A stretch of 64,000 nucleotides of DNA from Trifolium pratense. Lineage: Eukaryota > Streptophyta > Magnoliopsida > Fabales > Fabaceae. The notes under the pieces were generated by a model. That model did no database searches. It worked only from the letters and a program-made list of their open reading frames with translations, and was not told where the DNA came from. The stretch covers positions 22,684,777 to 22,748,776 of the forward strand of contig NC_060063.1 of assembly GCF_020283565.1 (NCBI RefSeq), in the 5' to 3' direction. The stretch's first letter is position 1. Each line of letters starts with the position of its first letter. A program made the position numbers and the translations under genes. Positions 50,120 to 61,810 of the stretch are shown here, piece after piece.

Positions 50120-51748
50120 ATCTCCCCCTTTGGCAAATTTTGGCTAAAACAACTTTGGCCCAGTGCATGGAGAGATACTGTCTAGACTTTCCTTCGAGTC
50201 AACATAAACACACAACTAGGAAAGAAAGTAGAACAATGCTAGGCTATTTAAACTTTCCTTCAAGTCAACATGAGCACACAACTAGGAAAGAAAGTAAAAT
50301 TTCATCAGATGAAAAGGTAGCTAGCATGTAAGCATCAGAGGCATGCAACAGCGGAACATAACACATCTTAGCCTCAAAGTACAGATAGAGAGAAATAAAC
50401 TCTCACATAGTGGATTCAAGATCGGAGAAATAAACTCCTTAAAATTTTAGCAACGCCACAGAGAATAGGAAAAATAAATTCCTATATAAGCATGCATATT
50501 AAAAGTAGTAGAAAAATAAATTCTACCTACTCCCCCTCAATTTATGCATAAACATTCACTCCCCCTCAAAACATGCATATCACATAAAACATGCTATACT
50601 AGATGCTATAGCATTTTTCATCACATCATGCACAACAGATATTACTCCCCCTTTTTAGCCATAAATTCTGACAAATAAAGTCAGTATCACACAGTAGGAG
50701 CAGAACTTCCACAGAGTTATCAGATCATAGAGAAACATAGAGTGCAGAGAGAATCAGAGCATAGGAACTCATAAAGTGCATATGACAGACCATCAGGGCA
50801 TAGAAAACCTGGAGTATCGGACCCAAACGACATGGATTATGCATGTTACAATCCAGAGAGCATCAGGGCGTAGCCCACAAATTAAAATCCAAAAGGACAT
50901 GCAAATAAAGCATAAGCAGGTCACATAGAAGGACTTGCGTCAGAGTCCTCCTCCTCTACCTCAGTATCACCACCATGCAGAACAGTTTCATCAAGAATAT
51001 GGAAACCAAGGTCAAGAGGTGATCTGGTCCCTACAACATTTATAAACCGAGCCAAACCTGTAGTCAGAGTATTGGAATGAGTAGTTGAAGCCGGTTGCAG
51101 TTTTCTGCTTTAATCAAATCAACAAGCTTTTAGCATTGTAAAAAATCTTCACTTAAATTCCTTTCCACATCAAGCCTTCTTTAACCTCCTAGTACTAGAA
51201 GCAGGAGTCCTCTCAGTAAGGTTGAGATTGTCCACATAAATAACATTTGAATCTTTCTCAGCAGATTCATCAACATTCAAAGGAACAGACATAGTTTTAC
51301 CACTATCATCAACATAAGGGATCACATAGATATCATGAACAAGAACATTATCAGTAGTAGTTGCTTCAGAACCCTTTTCTTTGTCAGGAACAATAACATC
51401 ATCTGGAGACTCGGGTATCAAGATGTTATCCAAATTTTCCCGTGCTGCAGATGTTGTAGCATCATGTGCAGCATCTTTCTCAGGAACACTCTTCTTGACA
51501 TGTTCCAACACAGAGTCATCTTTGACCTCAATTGGAGCGCTAATATCATTACCAACAAATGTTAAACACAGTAGGGGAGAACACCACATAACTTTCTCTG
51601 ACAAATACTTTCTCACCACAAGAAACATCCTTATCATCAACAAACACACAATTCTTACCAAATCTTCAGATGTTTCAACATTACCCATAACAGCGTGCAT
51701 TACTAAATAAGTTGAAGAGAAAACTGCACGCCACACTTGCAATAATTG
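50120..51748 (-). other. 3' region of element B: PPT, PPT-like motifs and degenerate 3' ORF
   Basis: The PPT is 50120-50134. Further AGGGGGAG copies on - are near 50530, 50559 and 50645. On -, 51742-51170 is an open frame of about 190 codons with no ATG at its start. Its second half is Asp/Glu-rich (VKKSVPEKDAAHDAT, ESPDDVIVPDKE) and resembles fragments in element C. I take it as the remnant of a Sirevirus 3' ORF; function is unknown. Confidence 0.6.
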
Positions 51749-54700
51749 CTATAACTCTTCAGATAGGCAAATCCCAAGTTTGCCTCGCAATTTTTCAAAT
51801 TGGACCGCATCTAGAGCCTTAGTAAAAATATCAGCCAGTTGTTCTTCAGTGGCAATATGCTCAAGAGTCACAATACCTTCTTCAACTAGGTCTCTAATAA
51901 AGTGGTGTCTAATATCAATATGCTTCGTCCTGCTATGTTGGATAGGATTCTTTGAAATATTGATGGCACTAAGATTGTCACAGTACAATGCCATAGCATC
52001 TTGTACCACATTGTACTCCAGCAACATTTGTTTCATCCATAATAGCTGGGAGCAGCTGCTACCAGCAGCTATGTACTCTGCTTCAGCTGTAGATAAGGAT
52101 ACACAATTCTGTTTCTTGCTGAACCAAGATATAAGGTTGTTGCCCAAAAAGAAACAAGCTCCTGAGGCGCTTTTTCTATCATCTGCACAACCTGCCCAAT
52201 CAGCATCACAATATCCTACTAGCATAGAGTTCTCACCATGAGTATACAAGATCCCATAATCACATGTACCATTCACATACTTCAAAATTCTTTTCACTTG
52301 AGCAAGATGACTCATCTTTGGCTCAGCTTGGTACCTAGCACATACTCCTACAGCAAAAGTAATATCAGGCCTGCTGGCTGTAAGGTATAATAAGCTTCCT
52401 ATCATGCTTCTATAAAGACTTTGATCTACATCAACTCCCTTTTCATCTTTGGTAAGCTTTAAATGGGTTGCTGCAGGTGTTCTTTTATGAGCAGCACTTT
52501 CCATACCAAACTTTTTCACTATATTTCTTGCATACTTGCTTTGGGAGATAAAAATTGTATCTTCCATCTGCTTTACTTGGAGCCCAAGAAAGTAGGTTAG
52601 TTCACCTACAAGACTCATCTCAAACTCAGACTGCATTTGCTGCACGAAATGCTGTACCATCTCACTAGACATTCCTCCAAAGACAATGTCATCAACATAG
52701 ATTTGTGCTATTAGAAATTTACCTTGATCTTCTTTCACAAATAGAGTCTTGTCATTTCCTCCTTTCCTGTAGCCTTGACTAGTAAGGAACTCAGTCAATC
52801 TTTCATACCATGCTCGAGGTGCTTGTTTTAATCCATAAAGAGCTTTCTTTAATTTGTAAACATGATTTGGAAAGCTTGGATCAACAAACCCCTTTGGTTG
52901 TTCCACATATACTTCTTCATTTAAGTACCCATTGAGGAAGGCACTTTTCACATCCATTTGGAATAACTTGAATTTTAGAATGCATGCCACTCCTAGAAGT
53001 AATCTAATGGATTCAAGACGAGCAACCGGAGCAAAAGTCTCATCAAAATCTATCCCTTCAATCTGTGAATATCCTTGTGCAACCAGCCTTGCCTTGTTTC
53101 TGGTCACAGTTCCACTTTCATCAGACTTGTTCTTGTAGACCCATTTGGTACCAATTACATTTGCATTTTCAGGTCTAGGAACCAAGTCCCAAACTTCATT
53201 CCTCTTGAACTGATTTAGCTCTTCTTGCATAGCATTTATCCAGAACTCATCAGTCAGAGCTTCCTTCACATTTTTTGGCTCAAATTTAGACACAAAACAA
53301 GCATTAGAAACTATGTCAAGTGTCCTTCTAGTAGTAATTCCTTGATTGGGATTACCAATAATCAGGTCTGTAGGATGATTCTTTTGAGTACGAGTAGAAG
53401 GTCCTTTCTTTGGAGTAGCAGAGATTTGGTCAGATGCAGTAACCTCTGTATCATTCTTTGATTCATTAGTAGTTTCACAATCTACATCACCTGGTATAGA
53501 TGCTGTAGCATCTTCTGCATCATCTTCAGCAGTTTCACTTGAGGTGTCATCTATTACCACATTTATAGACTCCATCATGGTTTTGGTTCTATTATTATAT
53601 ACTCTGTAGGCTCTACTATTTGTTGAGTATCCCAAGAATATGCCCTCATCACTTTTAGGATCCATTTTGGTTCTTGGTTCTCTATCAGACAAGATGTAGC
53701 ATTTACTACCAAACACATGGAAGTGCTTAACAGTAGGTTTCCTCTCCTTCCATAATTCGTATAGAGTAGTTGTTGTTCCAGATCTCAGGGTGACACGATT
53801 ATGAATATAGCAGGCAGTATTCATAGCTTCTGCCCAAAAACCATGTGAAAGCTTCTTTGCATGTAACATTACCCTTGCAGATTCTTGTATAGTTCTATTT
53901 TTCCTTTCTACTACACCATTTTGTTGTGGTGTAATGGGAGATGAGAATTCATGTATGATGCCTTCAGAGGCACAGAAGTCAGAGAAACTGAAGTTCTCAA
54001 ACTCCTTACCATGATCACTTCTGATCCTTAATACCACATTGTTTTTCTCCTTTTGAAGTTGAATACATAGATCTTTGAACACATCAAAGGTTTCTGATTT
54101 CTTTCTAATAAAATTTATCCAGGTGTATCTAGAAAAGTCATCAACAACAACATATGCGTACCTTTTTCCTCCCAAGCTTTCAGTTTGCATAGGACCCATT
54201 AAGTCCATGTGTAGAAGTTCAAGAACTCTGGTAGTGGTAAGATGCTGCAGCTTTGGATGTGGCATCTTGGTTTGCTTTCCAATCTGACAATCTCCACATA
54301 TGCTACCTTCTTCAATTTTGAGATTTGGCAGTCCTCTGATGGCTTCTTTAGATATTGCTTTCTTCATGCTTCTTAGATTAAGATGACCAAGCTTTTGGTG
54401 CCATAGTTTTACTTCATCTTCTTTAGTGATTAAGCATGTTGACATATTTGCTTCTTCTTGGGGAACCCATAGATAGCAGTTGTCTTTTGATCTGACACCT
54501 TTCATCAAAATCTCACCTTTGTTATTTGTAACCAGACATTTAGATTTGGTGAAGTTTACTTTCATTCCTTGGTCGCATAGTTGACTAATACTTATCAAAT
54601 TTGCAGTCAATCCTCTTACTAACAGTACATTGTTTAGTTTAGGCAAGCTATTACTTCTGAGCTCCCCTATCCCAACAATTTCTCCTTTTGCACCATCACC

Positions 54701-56755
54701 AAAGGTAACAAAGCTAGCTGAATAAGACTTTATTCCAACAAGAAATTTACTTATTCCGGTCATGTGTCTTGAACAGCCACTATCGAAATACCAGTCTTCC
54801 CTTGATGAAGCTCTAAGTGATGTGTGAGCAATCAGAGCAGTAATCTCTTCTTCAGGTTGAATTGTATCACTTTTCTTCTCATTTTCTCCTTTAGGTTTCC
54901 ATTCTTGTTGAGTAGGAGCAGTTGTGGAAACAGGTTTGTGCTGAGGACGTCTGTTAGGGTACCCATATAGCTTGTAGCAATAAGGCCTTATGTGCCCTTT
55001 TCTACCACAGTAATGACATCTCCAAGCATGGTGCTTTCTTCTATTTCTTGACATGGGATGCTGCTGATGATGCTGCGGCTTCTGATAAGGCATCCTTTGC
55101 TTTTGAGTTTCTTTAGGCTCCATGTACATGAGGTTAGGACTGTAATTTTTGAATTTGTTGACATTTTCATAGCTAAGCCCAATATTTCTAGGCTTTCGAA
55201 CATTTTTCTCTAAGATTTCCTCCAGTTGTCCATCAGCCTTATGAAGTTTGTCAAGATGCTCATCATCTTTATACAACATGTCAGAGAATTTTCTCAGCCG
55301 CCAAATGTCAGTATTTAATTTTTCAATGACTTCTTTAGCTTCTTCAAGATCAGAGGATAGATAGTTTACCTTCTTTTGAAGTTCCTCCATCTTTGAGGTA
55401 TTCTCAAACTTTTCTGCTTTTAACTCATTGATGGTTACCTTTTGTTTCTCAATAACCCTGCAGATCTCAAGATCAGAGGATAGAAAGTTTACCTTCTTTT
55501 GAAGTTCCTCTATTTTTGAGATATTCTCAGATTTTTCTGCTTTTAACTCATTGATGGTTACCTTTTGTTTCTCAATAACCCTGCAGATTTCTTCACTTTT
55601 AAGACAAAGTTCCTTGTAGGATGCAGCAAGCTCTTCATAGGTTACCTCTCCATCATCAGATTCTGTATCAGATGTAACAATACCTGTTAAGACTGAGATA
55701 TGTTTAGCAGTTACAGATGCTGTATCATCTTCTGAGTCATCATCCTCAGACCAACTGACAGTTAGTCCTTTCTTTGCTCTCTTCTGATATGTTGGGCACT
55801 CAGGTCTGATGTGACCATATCCTTCACATTCGTGACATCGAATGTTTCTGTTTAAGTTTGATTTTTCATCACCCTTTGGTTTTCCTTGACTCTCATTGCT
55901 GCGCATAGTGCTTGGAGCATTGTTTTTGAAATTTGATCTGGGTCTCTTATCCATTTGTTTCAGAACTTTGTTGAATTGTTTTCCCAATAACACCATGGCC
56001 TCAGAGATACTCTCATTAGATTCTTCTTCATCCTCCAGTTCTTCTTCATTATTTTTAGATGAGAAGGCAATGCTCTTATTTTTCTTTTCACTTCTTCCAT
56101 TTGTAACACTTTCATAAGTTTGGAGTGATCCAACCAGTTCATCCAGCTTCATCTCAGATATATTTTTGGCTTCTTCCATAGCTGTGACTTTCATATCAAA
56201 TTTCTTTGGAAGTGATCTAAGCATTTTTCTTACTAACTTTTCTTCGGGAATTTTCTCCCCCAAAGCATCAAATTGATTATCATAGTCTAGAATAGTCATA
56301 TGAAAATCTTGAATTGTTTCCTCCTCCTTCATACGTAAATTTTCAAACTGAGTAGTAAGAATCTGTAATTTAGACATTTTTACCTGAGGAGTACCTTCAT
56401 GAACAGTTTCAAGAATCTTCCAAGCTTCCTTTGCTGAGACACATTTTTTGATTAGTTTGAAGATGTGTTTATCTACCCCATTGTATAATGCATATAATGC
56501 TTTTGAGTTTCCCAAAGCAAGCTCATCCTCTTCTTTAGACCAGTCCTCCTCAGCTTTTAGTTTAAGTGTTGGCTTTCCATCCTTGTCAATGACCACGGGG
56601 GGGTCCCATCCTTTCAAAACAGCCTTCCAAGTTTTGCTATCCATAGATTTTAGGAAAGCAATCATGCGCGATTTCCAATAATCATAGTTGGAGACACCAA
56701 CTAGAAGCGGTGGTCTGCTTACAAGCCCTCCTTCCTTTTCAATGTTGCCAGACAT
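51749..56755 (-). CDS. Element B gag-pol polyprotein, 1668 aa, uninterrupted
   Basis: This encodes the particle protein and enzymes for reverse transcription and integration. Order: UBN2-type gag (about 20-230), CCHC knuckle [14 protein letters not shown] (307-320), a coiled-coil region with a 41-residue tandem duplication (about 425-470), a second knuckle [14 protein letters not shown] (near 578), protease ([11 protein letters not shown], near 655), GAG-pre-integrase, integrase with [15 protein letters not shown] and [12 protein letters not shown] with YVDD (near 1355), and RNase H ([24 protein letters not shown]). All catalytic residues I looked for are present. gag and pol are one frame with no stop, as in most copia elements. 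The start is the first ATG downstream of the primer site, about 40 bp away. Confidence 0.95.
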   Translation of the reverse strand: MSGNIEKEGGLVSRPPLLVGVSNYDYWKSRMIAFLKSMDSKTWKAVLKGWDPPVVIDKDGKPTLKLKAEEDWSKEEDELALGNSKALYALYNGVDKHIFKLIKKCVSAKEAWKILETVHEGTPQVKMSKLQILTTQFENLRMKEEETIQDFHMTILDYDNQFDALGEKIPEEKLVRKMLRSLPKKFDMKVTAMEEAKNISEMKLDELVGSLQTYESVTNGRSEKKNKSIAFSSKNNEEELEDEEESNESISEAMVLLGKQFNKVLKQMDKRPRSNFKNNAPSTMRSNESQGKPKGDEKSNLNRNIRCHECEGYGHIRPECPTYQKRAKKGLTVSWSEDDDSEDDTASVTAKHISVLTGIVTSDTESDDGEVTYEELAASYKELCLKSEEICRVIEKQKVTINELKAEKSENISKIEELQKKVNFLSSDLEICRVIEKQKVTINELKAEKFENTSKMEELQKKVNYLSSDLEEAKEVIEKLNTDIWRLRKFSDMLYKDDEHLDKLHKADGQLEEILEKNVRKPRNIGLSYENVNKFKNYSPNLMYMEPKETQKQRMPYQKPQHHQQHPMSRNRRKHHAWRCHYCGRKGHIRPYCYKLYGYPNRRPQHKPVSTTAPTQQEWKPKGENEKKSDTIQPEEEITALIAHTSLRASSREDWYFDSGCSRHMTGISKFLVGIKSYSASFVTFGDGAKGEIVGIGELRSNSLPKLNNVLLVRGLTANLISISQLCDQGMKVNFTKSKCLVTNNKGEILMKGVRSKDNCYLWVPQEEANMSTCLITKEDEVKLWHQKLGHLNLRSMKKAISKEAIRGLPNLKIEEGSICGDCQIGKQTKMPHPKLQHLTTTRVLELLHMDLMGPMQTESLGGKRYAYVVVDDFSRYTWINFIRKKSETFDVFKDLCIQLQKEKNNVVLRIRSDHGKEFENFSFSDFCASEGIIHEFSSPITPQQNGVVERKNRTIQESARVMLHAKKLSHGFWAEAMNTACYIHNRVTLRSGTTTTLYELWKERKPTVKHFHVFGSKCYILSDREPRTKMDPKSDEGIFLGYSTNSRAYRVYNNRTKTMMESINVVIDDTSSETAEDDAEDATASIPGDVDCETTNESKNDTEVTASDQISATPKKGPSTRTQKNHPTDLIIGNPNQGITTRRTLDIVSNACFVSKFEPKNVKEALTDEFWINAMQEELNQFKRNEVWDLVPRPENANVIGTKWVYKNKSDESGTVTRNKARLVAQGYSQIEGIDFDETFAPVARLESIRLLLGVACILKFKLFQMDVKSAFLNGYLNEEVYVEQPKGFVDPSFPNHVYKLKKALYGLKQAPRAWYERLTEFLTSQGYRKGGNDKTLFVKEDQGKFLIAQIYVDDIVFGGMSSEMVQHFVQQMQSEFEMSLVGELTYFLGLQVKQMEDTIFISQSKYARNIVKKFGMESAAHKRTPAATHLKLTKDEKGVDVDQSLYRSMIGSLLYLTASRPDITFAVGVCARYQAEPKMSHLAQVKRILKYVNGTCDYGILYTHGENSMLVGYCDADWAGCADDRKSASGACFFLGNNLISWFSKKQNCVSLSTAEAEYIAAGSSCSQLLWMKQMLLEYNVVQDAMALYCDNLSAINISKNPIQHSRTKHIDIRHHFIRDLVEEGIVTLEHIATEEQLADIFTKALDAVQFEKLRGKLGICLSEEL

Positions 56756-56793
56756 TTTCCCTGGAGCTCACCCTATAACCAGAAAGGGTGCCT

Positions 56794-56805
56794 GCTCTGA
56801 TACCA
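56794..56805 (-). promoter_or_regulatory. Primer binding site of element B
   Basis: TGGTATCAGAGC on -, next to the 5' LTR; complementary to initiator Met-tRNA. Confidence 0.9.
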
Positions 56806-56807
56806 AT

Positions 56808-57794
56808 TGAAATCTGGCACGCAGTGAACACAATGCTGCACAAGATGCTATAGCACACGTTGCAGCAAGACAGTCGCAGAACACAGTAAATAAATAAATA
56901 AATTGCAGAACAATAAATAAGACAGGAAATTGTTAACCCAGTTCAGTGCAACGTCACCTACTCTGGGGGATACCAATCCAGGAATGAATCCACTATAATA
57001 GCTCTAGTTCAAAGCCCTCGACCAACACCCGGTACTTGACTTATCACCTAGACACTACCCGTGCAATCCTACCTAAGAACCTCTTAGATAATGAGACCCC
57101 GTCCCAAATTCCCTCTAACAACACATACCATGTTGCTGTCAATAATAACGATCAAGATGGAGACACTCTCCTAGAAACTAGACCACACTCTTGCTTAAAA
57201 GCTTATGAGTGAATCACACACACTAACTCCGTGCTTAAAAGCTTAGGAGCAGCTTACAATAAACAACACAAACACAGTCCTAAACTTGCATCAGATTGAC
57301 ACAAGAAAGGCTGACAAAAAACACACAACCAAAACCTTAAAAAACGCACGCTTTATGAAAGACAAGGTTTTGAATACACGAGTTGTAAAGGCTTGAGGCT
57401 TCACATATTTATAGTCTTCAATTGTCTTGATGTCCAAGTTAGGTCTTCAGACTTGTACAGCTGTGAGAATTGCGGCCAAACCTAGATTAAAATTGAAAAT
57501 ATGTTTTGTGTTGTACCAAACAAAAAAAATCGAACAAAAATATAATATAATTATATTTTTGTTTTTAATAACTTTCCTTAGGCCGACTTGGACAATTCTT
57601 GTGCAGTAAGTCTCGTCTTGCATATACACACGTGCTGGAATTAATATTTGAAGCAAATCTTGAACGAGATTGACAGAAAAAATTCTGCACTTAAAACAGA
57701 GCATCAGGATGCTGTACGAGGATGCTGCAGCATCTTTGTCCAGCATCTGGCAAAGTTGGCTTTTACAAAATGTAGCCAAACACAAAACCCAACA
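56808..57794 (-). repeat. 5' LTR of element B
   Basis: 987 bp, partner of 49133-50119, with the palindrome at 57721-57734. It is followed by target duplication CTAAG at 57795. Confidence 0.95.
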
Positions 57795-57799
57795 CTAAG

Positions 57800-58282
57800 C
57801 TTAGAGATTAACCTCCAGTTAGCATAGCCTAACCTCTTATGCCAGATCCATTTTTCTTCACTCAAGGTCAAAAGACACATCACTTTTTGTTCATTCAAAT
57901 CAGAAAGATTAATTTTATAAACATTGTTCTTTCTCAGACCTTTGAATACCAAGGAGTTATCAGATTGTTTAGACACAATACATGATTCCTTATTAAAGAC
58001 AACTACATAACCATTGTCGCAAAATTGACTTATGCTCAATAGGTTATGTTTGAGTCCATCAACTAACCAAACATCATTAATAGATAGGGAAGAATTACCT
58101 ACTGTACCTGTACCTATTATCTTTCCTTTTTGATTACCTCCAAAGCCAACAGATCCTCCATTTTTCAAAGTTAACTTGGAGAAAAGTTGTTTGTCACTAG
58201 TCATATTCCTTGAACATCCACTATCCAGATACCATGAGTGATTCATGATACTTCTTTGAGTGGCAGGCTGTATGAGAAACAA
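57800..58282 (-). pseudogene. Element A pol, protease and pre-integrase start
   Basis: The frame carries the retropepsin motif (WYLDSGCSRNMTSD), the usual copia protease body (GLKHNLLSISQFCD) and the beginning of the GAG-pre-integrase domain (WIWHKRLGYANWRLISKL). It then runs into the inserted element B at 57799. It lies in a different frame from gag and follows the gag stop directly. Confidence 0.88.
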
Positions 58283-58284
58283 CT

Positions 58285-60684
58285 TTAATCATTGCGGTAG
58301 AACTCTTTATCACAGTTAATGACAAAGTCATACCAGTATTCTTCCTCTTCATTTCTCAAGTTCTGATTGTTAACTTGAGAACTTGTCAGCCATTTGTCTA
58401 GGACATAAGCCCTTCTTCCTTTGCATAGGACTTGTTTCCATGCTCTAGGTAGGACATATCCTTTCCTAGTTGGTAAATCTGAATGGTACATTATTTCAGC
58501 TTTTGGTACCCATCTTCTGGGTCCACGCTTGTTAGTCCACAAATGCTTACTATGTTGTTTAGTGTTAGAGAAAGATCTTGGTTTGGAATAATAACCTTTT
58601 TGAAACCTTTTCTTTGTTTGAGATCTGTTATTATTCCAGGATTTGGATTGTTTATGATTCCAGGGTTTGTATTTATCACCAATCCCATGTTCTGATTGAT
58701 TATATCTACTGACTCTAGAATCATAAATAATCTGAGTCCTGTACTGCATCTGAGGTTTGGAGTTTGAATTTTTTCTTTTAAAAACTTCTGAGCTTTTAGA
58801 TTGACTAGCTTCAGGTACTGAAGTTCCTTTGGATCCAGAAATTGAAGTCTCAGATTTTGAAGTTTTCAGAACATCTGAACTAATGTTCTCAGGTTCTGAA
58901 CAACTTCTATCTTCTGAACTTTTCTTTCCAGATCCTGAGGAACTTGGTTCCTCTGAGCTGTCAGCTTCTAAATCACTCAGATCATCATCCTCATTTTCAA
59001 AAGTACCAGGATTCTTTCCCTCTTCACTTGGTGGAACAACATAATAAACCCAAGATTTTCCAACCTTTTTGGCAAAGGTCTTCAGCTTTGAATATGTTCT
59101 ACCATATTCATAGCCAAGTCCTTCTCCTCTATGTCTCAAAACATTATAAATTCTATTAGCAGCTTTGCTCTTCCCAAGGTTGAGATGCACAAACTGTTGA
59201 AGAGCTATTTCCTGCTCATCAATAGGTTTGTGACAAACAGCACAACCCTTTTCAAAGTCATTCACTATATTCAGAGTTTCTTGATATAGACCTTTAAAAT
59301 GTTCTGCTTGTTCAGTCAGAGTGTTAAGCTTTTCTTGTAAAACTTTTTGTTTACTTAACACTCTGAGATGTTTCTCAATGACCTTGTTAAGTGCAGTTAT
59401 AAGTTGAGATTTAGAACAGTCAGAAAATACCTCATCTATTACTTCTGAATCTGATTCTGATTCATCCTCTGAGTCTGCATCTGAGTCAGTTGAAGCCATC
59501 AGGGCTAGATTTGCCTCTTCCTCTTCCTCAACTTCTTCCTCAGATGATAGCTCTTCAAAAGTAGCCATCAGACTCTTTTTCAATTTGCTCTTAAATTGTT
59601 GATTCTTTGAGCTGTATCTTTTGCTTTTGTCTTTGGCAGACATTTCTGGACAGTCAGCAATAAAGTGTCCTGGCTTCTTACAGTTGAAGCAGTTCTTCTG
59701 ATCATCCTTTTTGCTGACAAAATTTTTGGAGCTGTTACCTCTGAAGTTTCTTTTGTTAAATCTGTTCCATTGCTGAAACTTGGTGAATAAAGCAAACTCA
59801 TCTTCACCCATTTCCTCCTCTTGACCATCTGCAGAAGATTCCTCTTCAAAGTCAAGAAGCTGAGTCTTAAGAGCTTTAGAAGGAGTCCTAGTTGACTGTA
59901 AGGCCACAGACTTGGACTTCTTCTTAGCTTCTGAATCAACATTCAGAACCATCTCATGGCTTCTGAGATTGCTTATCAGAGCCTCAAGACTCAGAGTCTT
60001 GAGATTTTGAGCTTCTTCTATTGCAGTGACCTTAGGTCTCCAAGCAATAGGAAGACTTCTCAGAATCTTCTGAACATGGTCATGGTCATAGGTGGAATAA
60101 CTTCTCTTAAGAGCTTTAAGACCAGATACAAGTATTTGAAACCTTGTAAACATAGTCTCAATGTTTTCATCTTGTTGCATAGTGAATAGTTCATATTGCC
60201 TTATCAAGAGACTAGCCTTAGCCTCTTGAACCTTTTCATTACCATCATAGGTAGCACACATAGAGTCAAAGATAGATTTAGCAGTAGATTTGTCTTCTAT
60301 TCTGACATAATCTTCATGTCTAATAGCACCAACAACAAGGTCCTTTACTCTATGATGCTTAGTGTAGGTTTTTAAGTTAGCTGGTGTGAGTAACTTTCTA
60401 TGCTCAATGGACAATCTTCCATGTTCATTTAAGTTTTCAAAAGTTACTCCCAGCTCAACCAAATCCCACAACTCATGATCAATAGCAGTAATATTGCTAT
60501 ACAGTCTTTCCTTCCACCACTCAAATAATGATGCATCACCATTGAATATAGGGGCTTTCCTATTGCCACTATGTTCATGTGATTCATTACTCAAGTAGTC
60601 AAAACCAAAAGCATTTCTAGGACCACCACCAGCACCACTGGCATCACCGGTTGTTCTAGTGCTACTATCGTCTCCTCCAGACAT
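58285..60684 (-). CDS. Element A gag, 799 aa
   Basis: Retrotransposon particle protein. It starts about 55 bp downstream of the primer site. Residues about 45-250 are a UBN2/copia-type gag. The CCHC knuckle CFNCKKPGHFIADC is at 332-345. A long acidic, Ser-rich region follows with a coiled-coil segment (about 425-480), then basic Asn/Ser/Lys-rich sequence. The frame ends in TAA (58287-58285) just before the protease, which lies in another frame. The long hydrophilic gag extension is typical of Sireviruses. Confidence 0.88.
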   Translation of the reverse strand: MSGGDDSSTRTTGDASGAGGGPRNAFGFDYLSNESHEHSGNRKAPIFNGDASLFEWWKERLYSNITAIDHELWDLVELGVTFENLNEHGRLSIEHRKLLTPANLKTYTKHHRVKDLVVGAIRHEDYVRIEDKSTAKSIFDSMCATYDGNEKVQEAKASLLIRQYELFTMQQDENIETMFTRFQILVSGLKALKRSYSTYDHDHVQKILRSLPIAWRPKVTAIEEAQNLKTLSLEALISNLRSHEMVLNVDSEAKKKSKSVALQSTRTPSKALKTQLLDFEEESSADGQEEEMGEDEFALFTKFQQWNRFNKRNFRGNSSKNFVSKKDDQKNCFNCKKPGHFIADCPEMSAKDKSKRYSSKNQQFKSKLKKSLMATFEELSSEEEVEEEEEANLALMASTDSDADSEDESESDSEVIDEVFSDCSKSQLITALNKVIEKHLRVLSKQKVLQEKLNTLTEQAEHFKGLYQETLNIVNDFEKGCAVCHKPIDEQEIALQQFVHLNLGKSKAANRIYNVLRHRGEGLGYEYGRTYSKLKTFAKKVGKSWVYYVVPPSEEGKNPGTFENEDDDLSDLEADSSEEPSSSGSGKKSSEDRSCSEPENISSDVLKTSKSETSISGSKGTSVPEASQSKSSEVFKRKNSNSKPQMQYRTQIIYDSRVSRYNQSEHGIGDKYKPWNHKQSKSWNNNRSQTKKRFQKGYYSKPRSFSNTKQHSKHLWTNKRGPRRWVPKAEIMYHSDLPTRKGYVLPRAWKQVLCKGRRAYVLDKWLTSSQVNNQNLRNEEEEYWYDFVINCDKEFYRND

Positions 60685-60739
60685 AGTGTTCTCACAAGAT
60701 CTTTACTGTCTCACTGTTAAGTGAAAGTAACAGACCAGA

Positions 60740-60751
60740 GCTCTGATACCA
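60740..60751 (-). promoter_or_regulatory. Primer binding site of element A
   Basis: TGGTATCAGAGC on -, 2 bp from the 5' LTR; complementary to initiator Met-tRNA. Confidence 0.9.
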
Positions 60752-60753
60752 AT

Positions 60754-61805
60754 TGAAGGTGTGAAAACACAAGAAGGGGGGGTTGAATTGTGTTTTAGTC
60801 AAGTTTAAAACTTTTTCAAGTTCTTAACTTAACTTCAATAGCATCGGATAAATAACACAATAAAACAAGTTAAGAGATAGAGAGAGATCACACAAGCACT
60901 TTATACTGGTTCCTCTCACAAAACGAGAGTAGTCCAGTCCCCTTGCACTTCCAAGGGATTTCACTATAATCACACAAGATTACAATTGCTCAAGCATACA
61001 AGCAAGAGACTTCACCACACTGCTCAAGCACACAAGCAAGAGACTTCACAAGTACAAATGAAATGAATAATAGAATGAATACAACAGCTCTTGATCAGAA
61101 CCTAGAAGAACAAATACTAAATATTTGAACTAAAAGTGCAACAACACAGTTCAGAGGTTCAGAGCTTTGCATGAGAAATTCAGAGTTTGTTCGTGCGTAA
61201 TAATAATCCTTGATATTTGTTTACTACTGATTCCTTTAGTATATATATGACTAGAAAAGAGTCGTTGCAAAGATAACCGTTGAAGTAGATAACCTTTTGT
61301 CTTCAAGCAGCCTGTCTTGATGCAGTTTGATTGTATCTAAAACTGAGTAAGAGTTTCAGGTACTTTGACTACTGCAGAGAAGACTTTCCTTATTCAGCTA
61401 ACACAACTGATGACCCACGTTCTCAAAAGAGGACAGACAAAAAGAGATTAGCTGTTCTGATCAGGCTTGAAAGGTCCTTTTCTTCATTGGTAGAAGAGTT
61501 GACTTGGAAAAGAGAATCTTTACAAACTTCAAGAAGATCATCAGAGCTTGAAGAAGCTTAGACCTTAAGAAGTTCTGAAGACTTCATCGTCTGAAGGTTA
61601 CAACTTCTGAGTCTCACAATCTTCTGAACGCTTGCAAACTTCTGAACTCCTTATCTTCTGATCTTTAATCAGAGTTTAATTGAGTCTAAGTCCTGCACAC
61701 TTAAATTAAATTTTTAGTCCTTCCAATTGTTTATTAATACTTTGTTATCATCAAAACCTTAATAGATTTAGGGGCAAATATTTTTAAATCAATTTTGTTC
61801 CAACA
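60754..61805 (-). repeat. 5' LTR of element A
   Basis: 1052 bp, partner of 31681-32733, followed by target duplication CATTA at 61806-61810. Confidence 0.95.
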
Positions 61806-61810
61806 CATTA

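Larger units (their letters stand above)
49133..57794 (-). mobile_element. Element B: Sirevirus-type Ty1/copia retrotransposon inserted in pol of A
   Basis: Two 987 bp LTRs (49133-50119 and 56808-57794) with target duplications CTAAG at 49128-49132 and 57795-57799. I noticed one difference between the LTRs (A/G near 49180 and the matching site). The primer site is 56794-56805 and the polypurine tract 50120-50134. The single 1668-codon gag-pol frame is open from end to end. The copy therefore looks young and possibly autonomous. It interrupts the integrase leader of A. Confidence 0.95.
31681..61805 (-). mobile_element. Element A: Sirevirus (SIRE/Maximus-type) Ty1/copia retrotransposon, host of the nest
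   Basis: Its LTRs are 31681-32733 (3') and 60754-61805 (5'), flanked by 5 bp duplications CATTA at 31676-31680 and 61806-61810. Coding is on -. The primer site (60740-60751) matches initiator Met-tRNA and the polypurine tract is 32734-32748. Order on -: gag (60684-58285), protease, integrase, RT/RNase H, then an env-position ORF (36543-33913). Element B is inserted in the integrase leader and C just after pol. Removing both with one target copy each leaves about 12.0 kb, the size expected of env-carrying Sireviruses. The LTRs differ at only a handful of positions noticed by eye. pol is frameshifted, so this copy is not autonomous. Confidence 0.93.
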
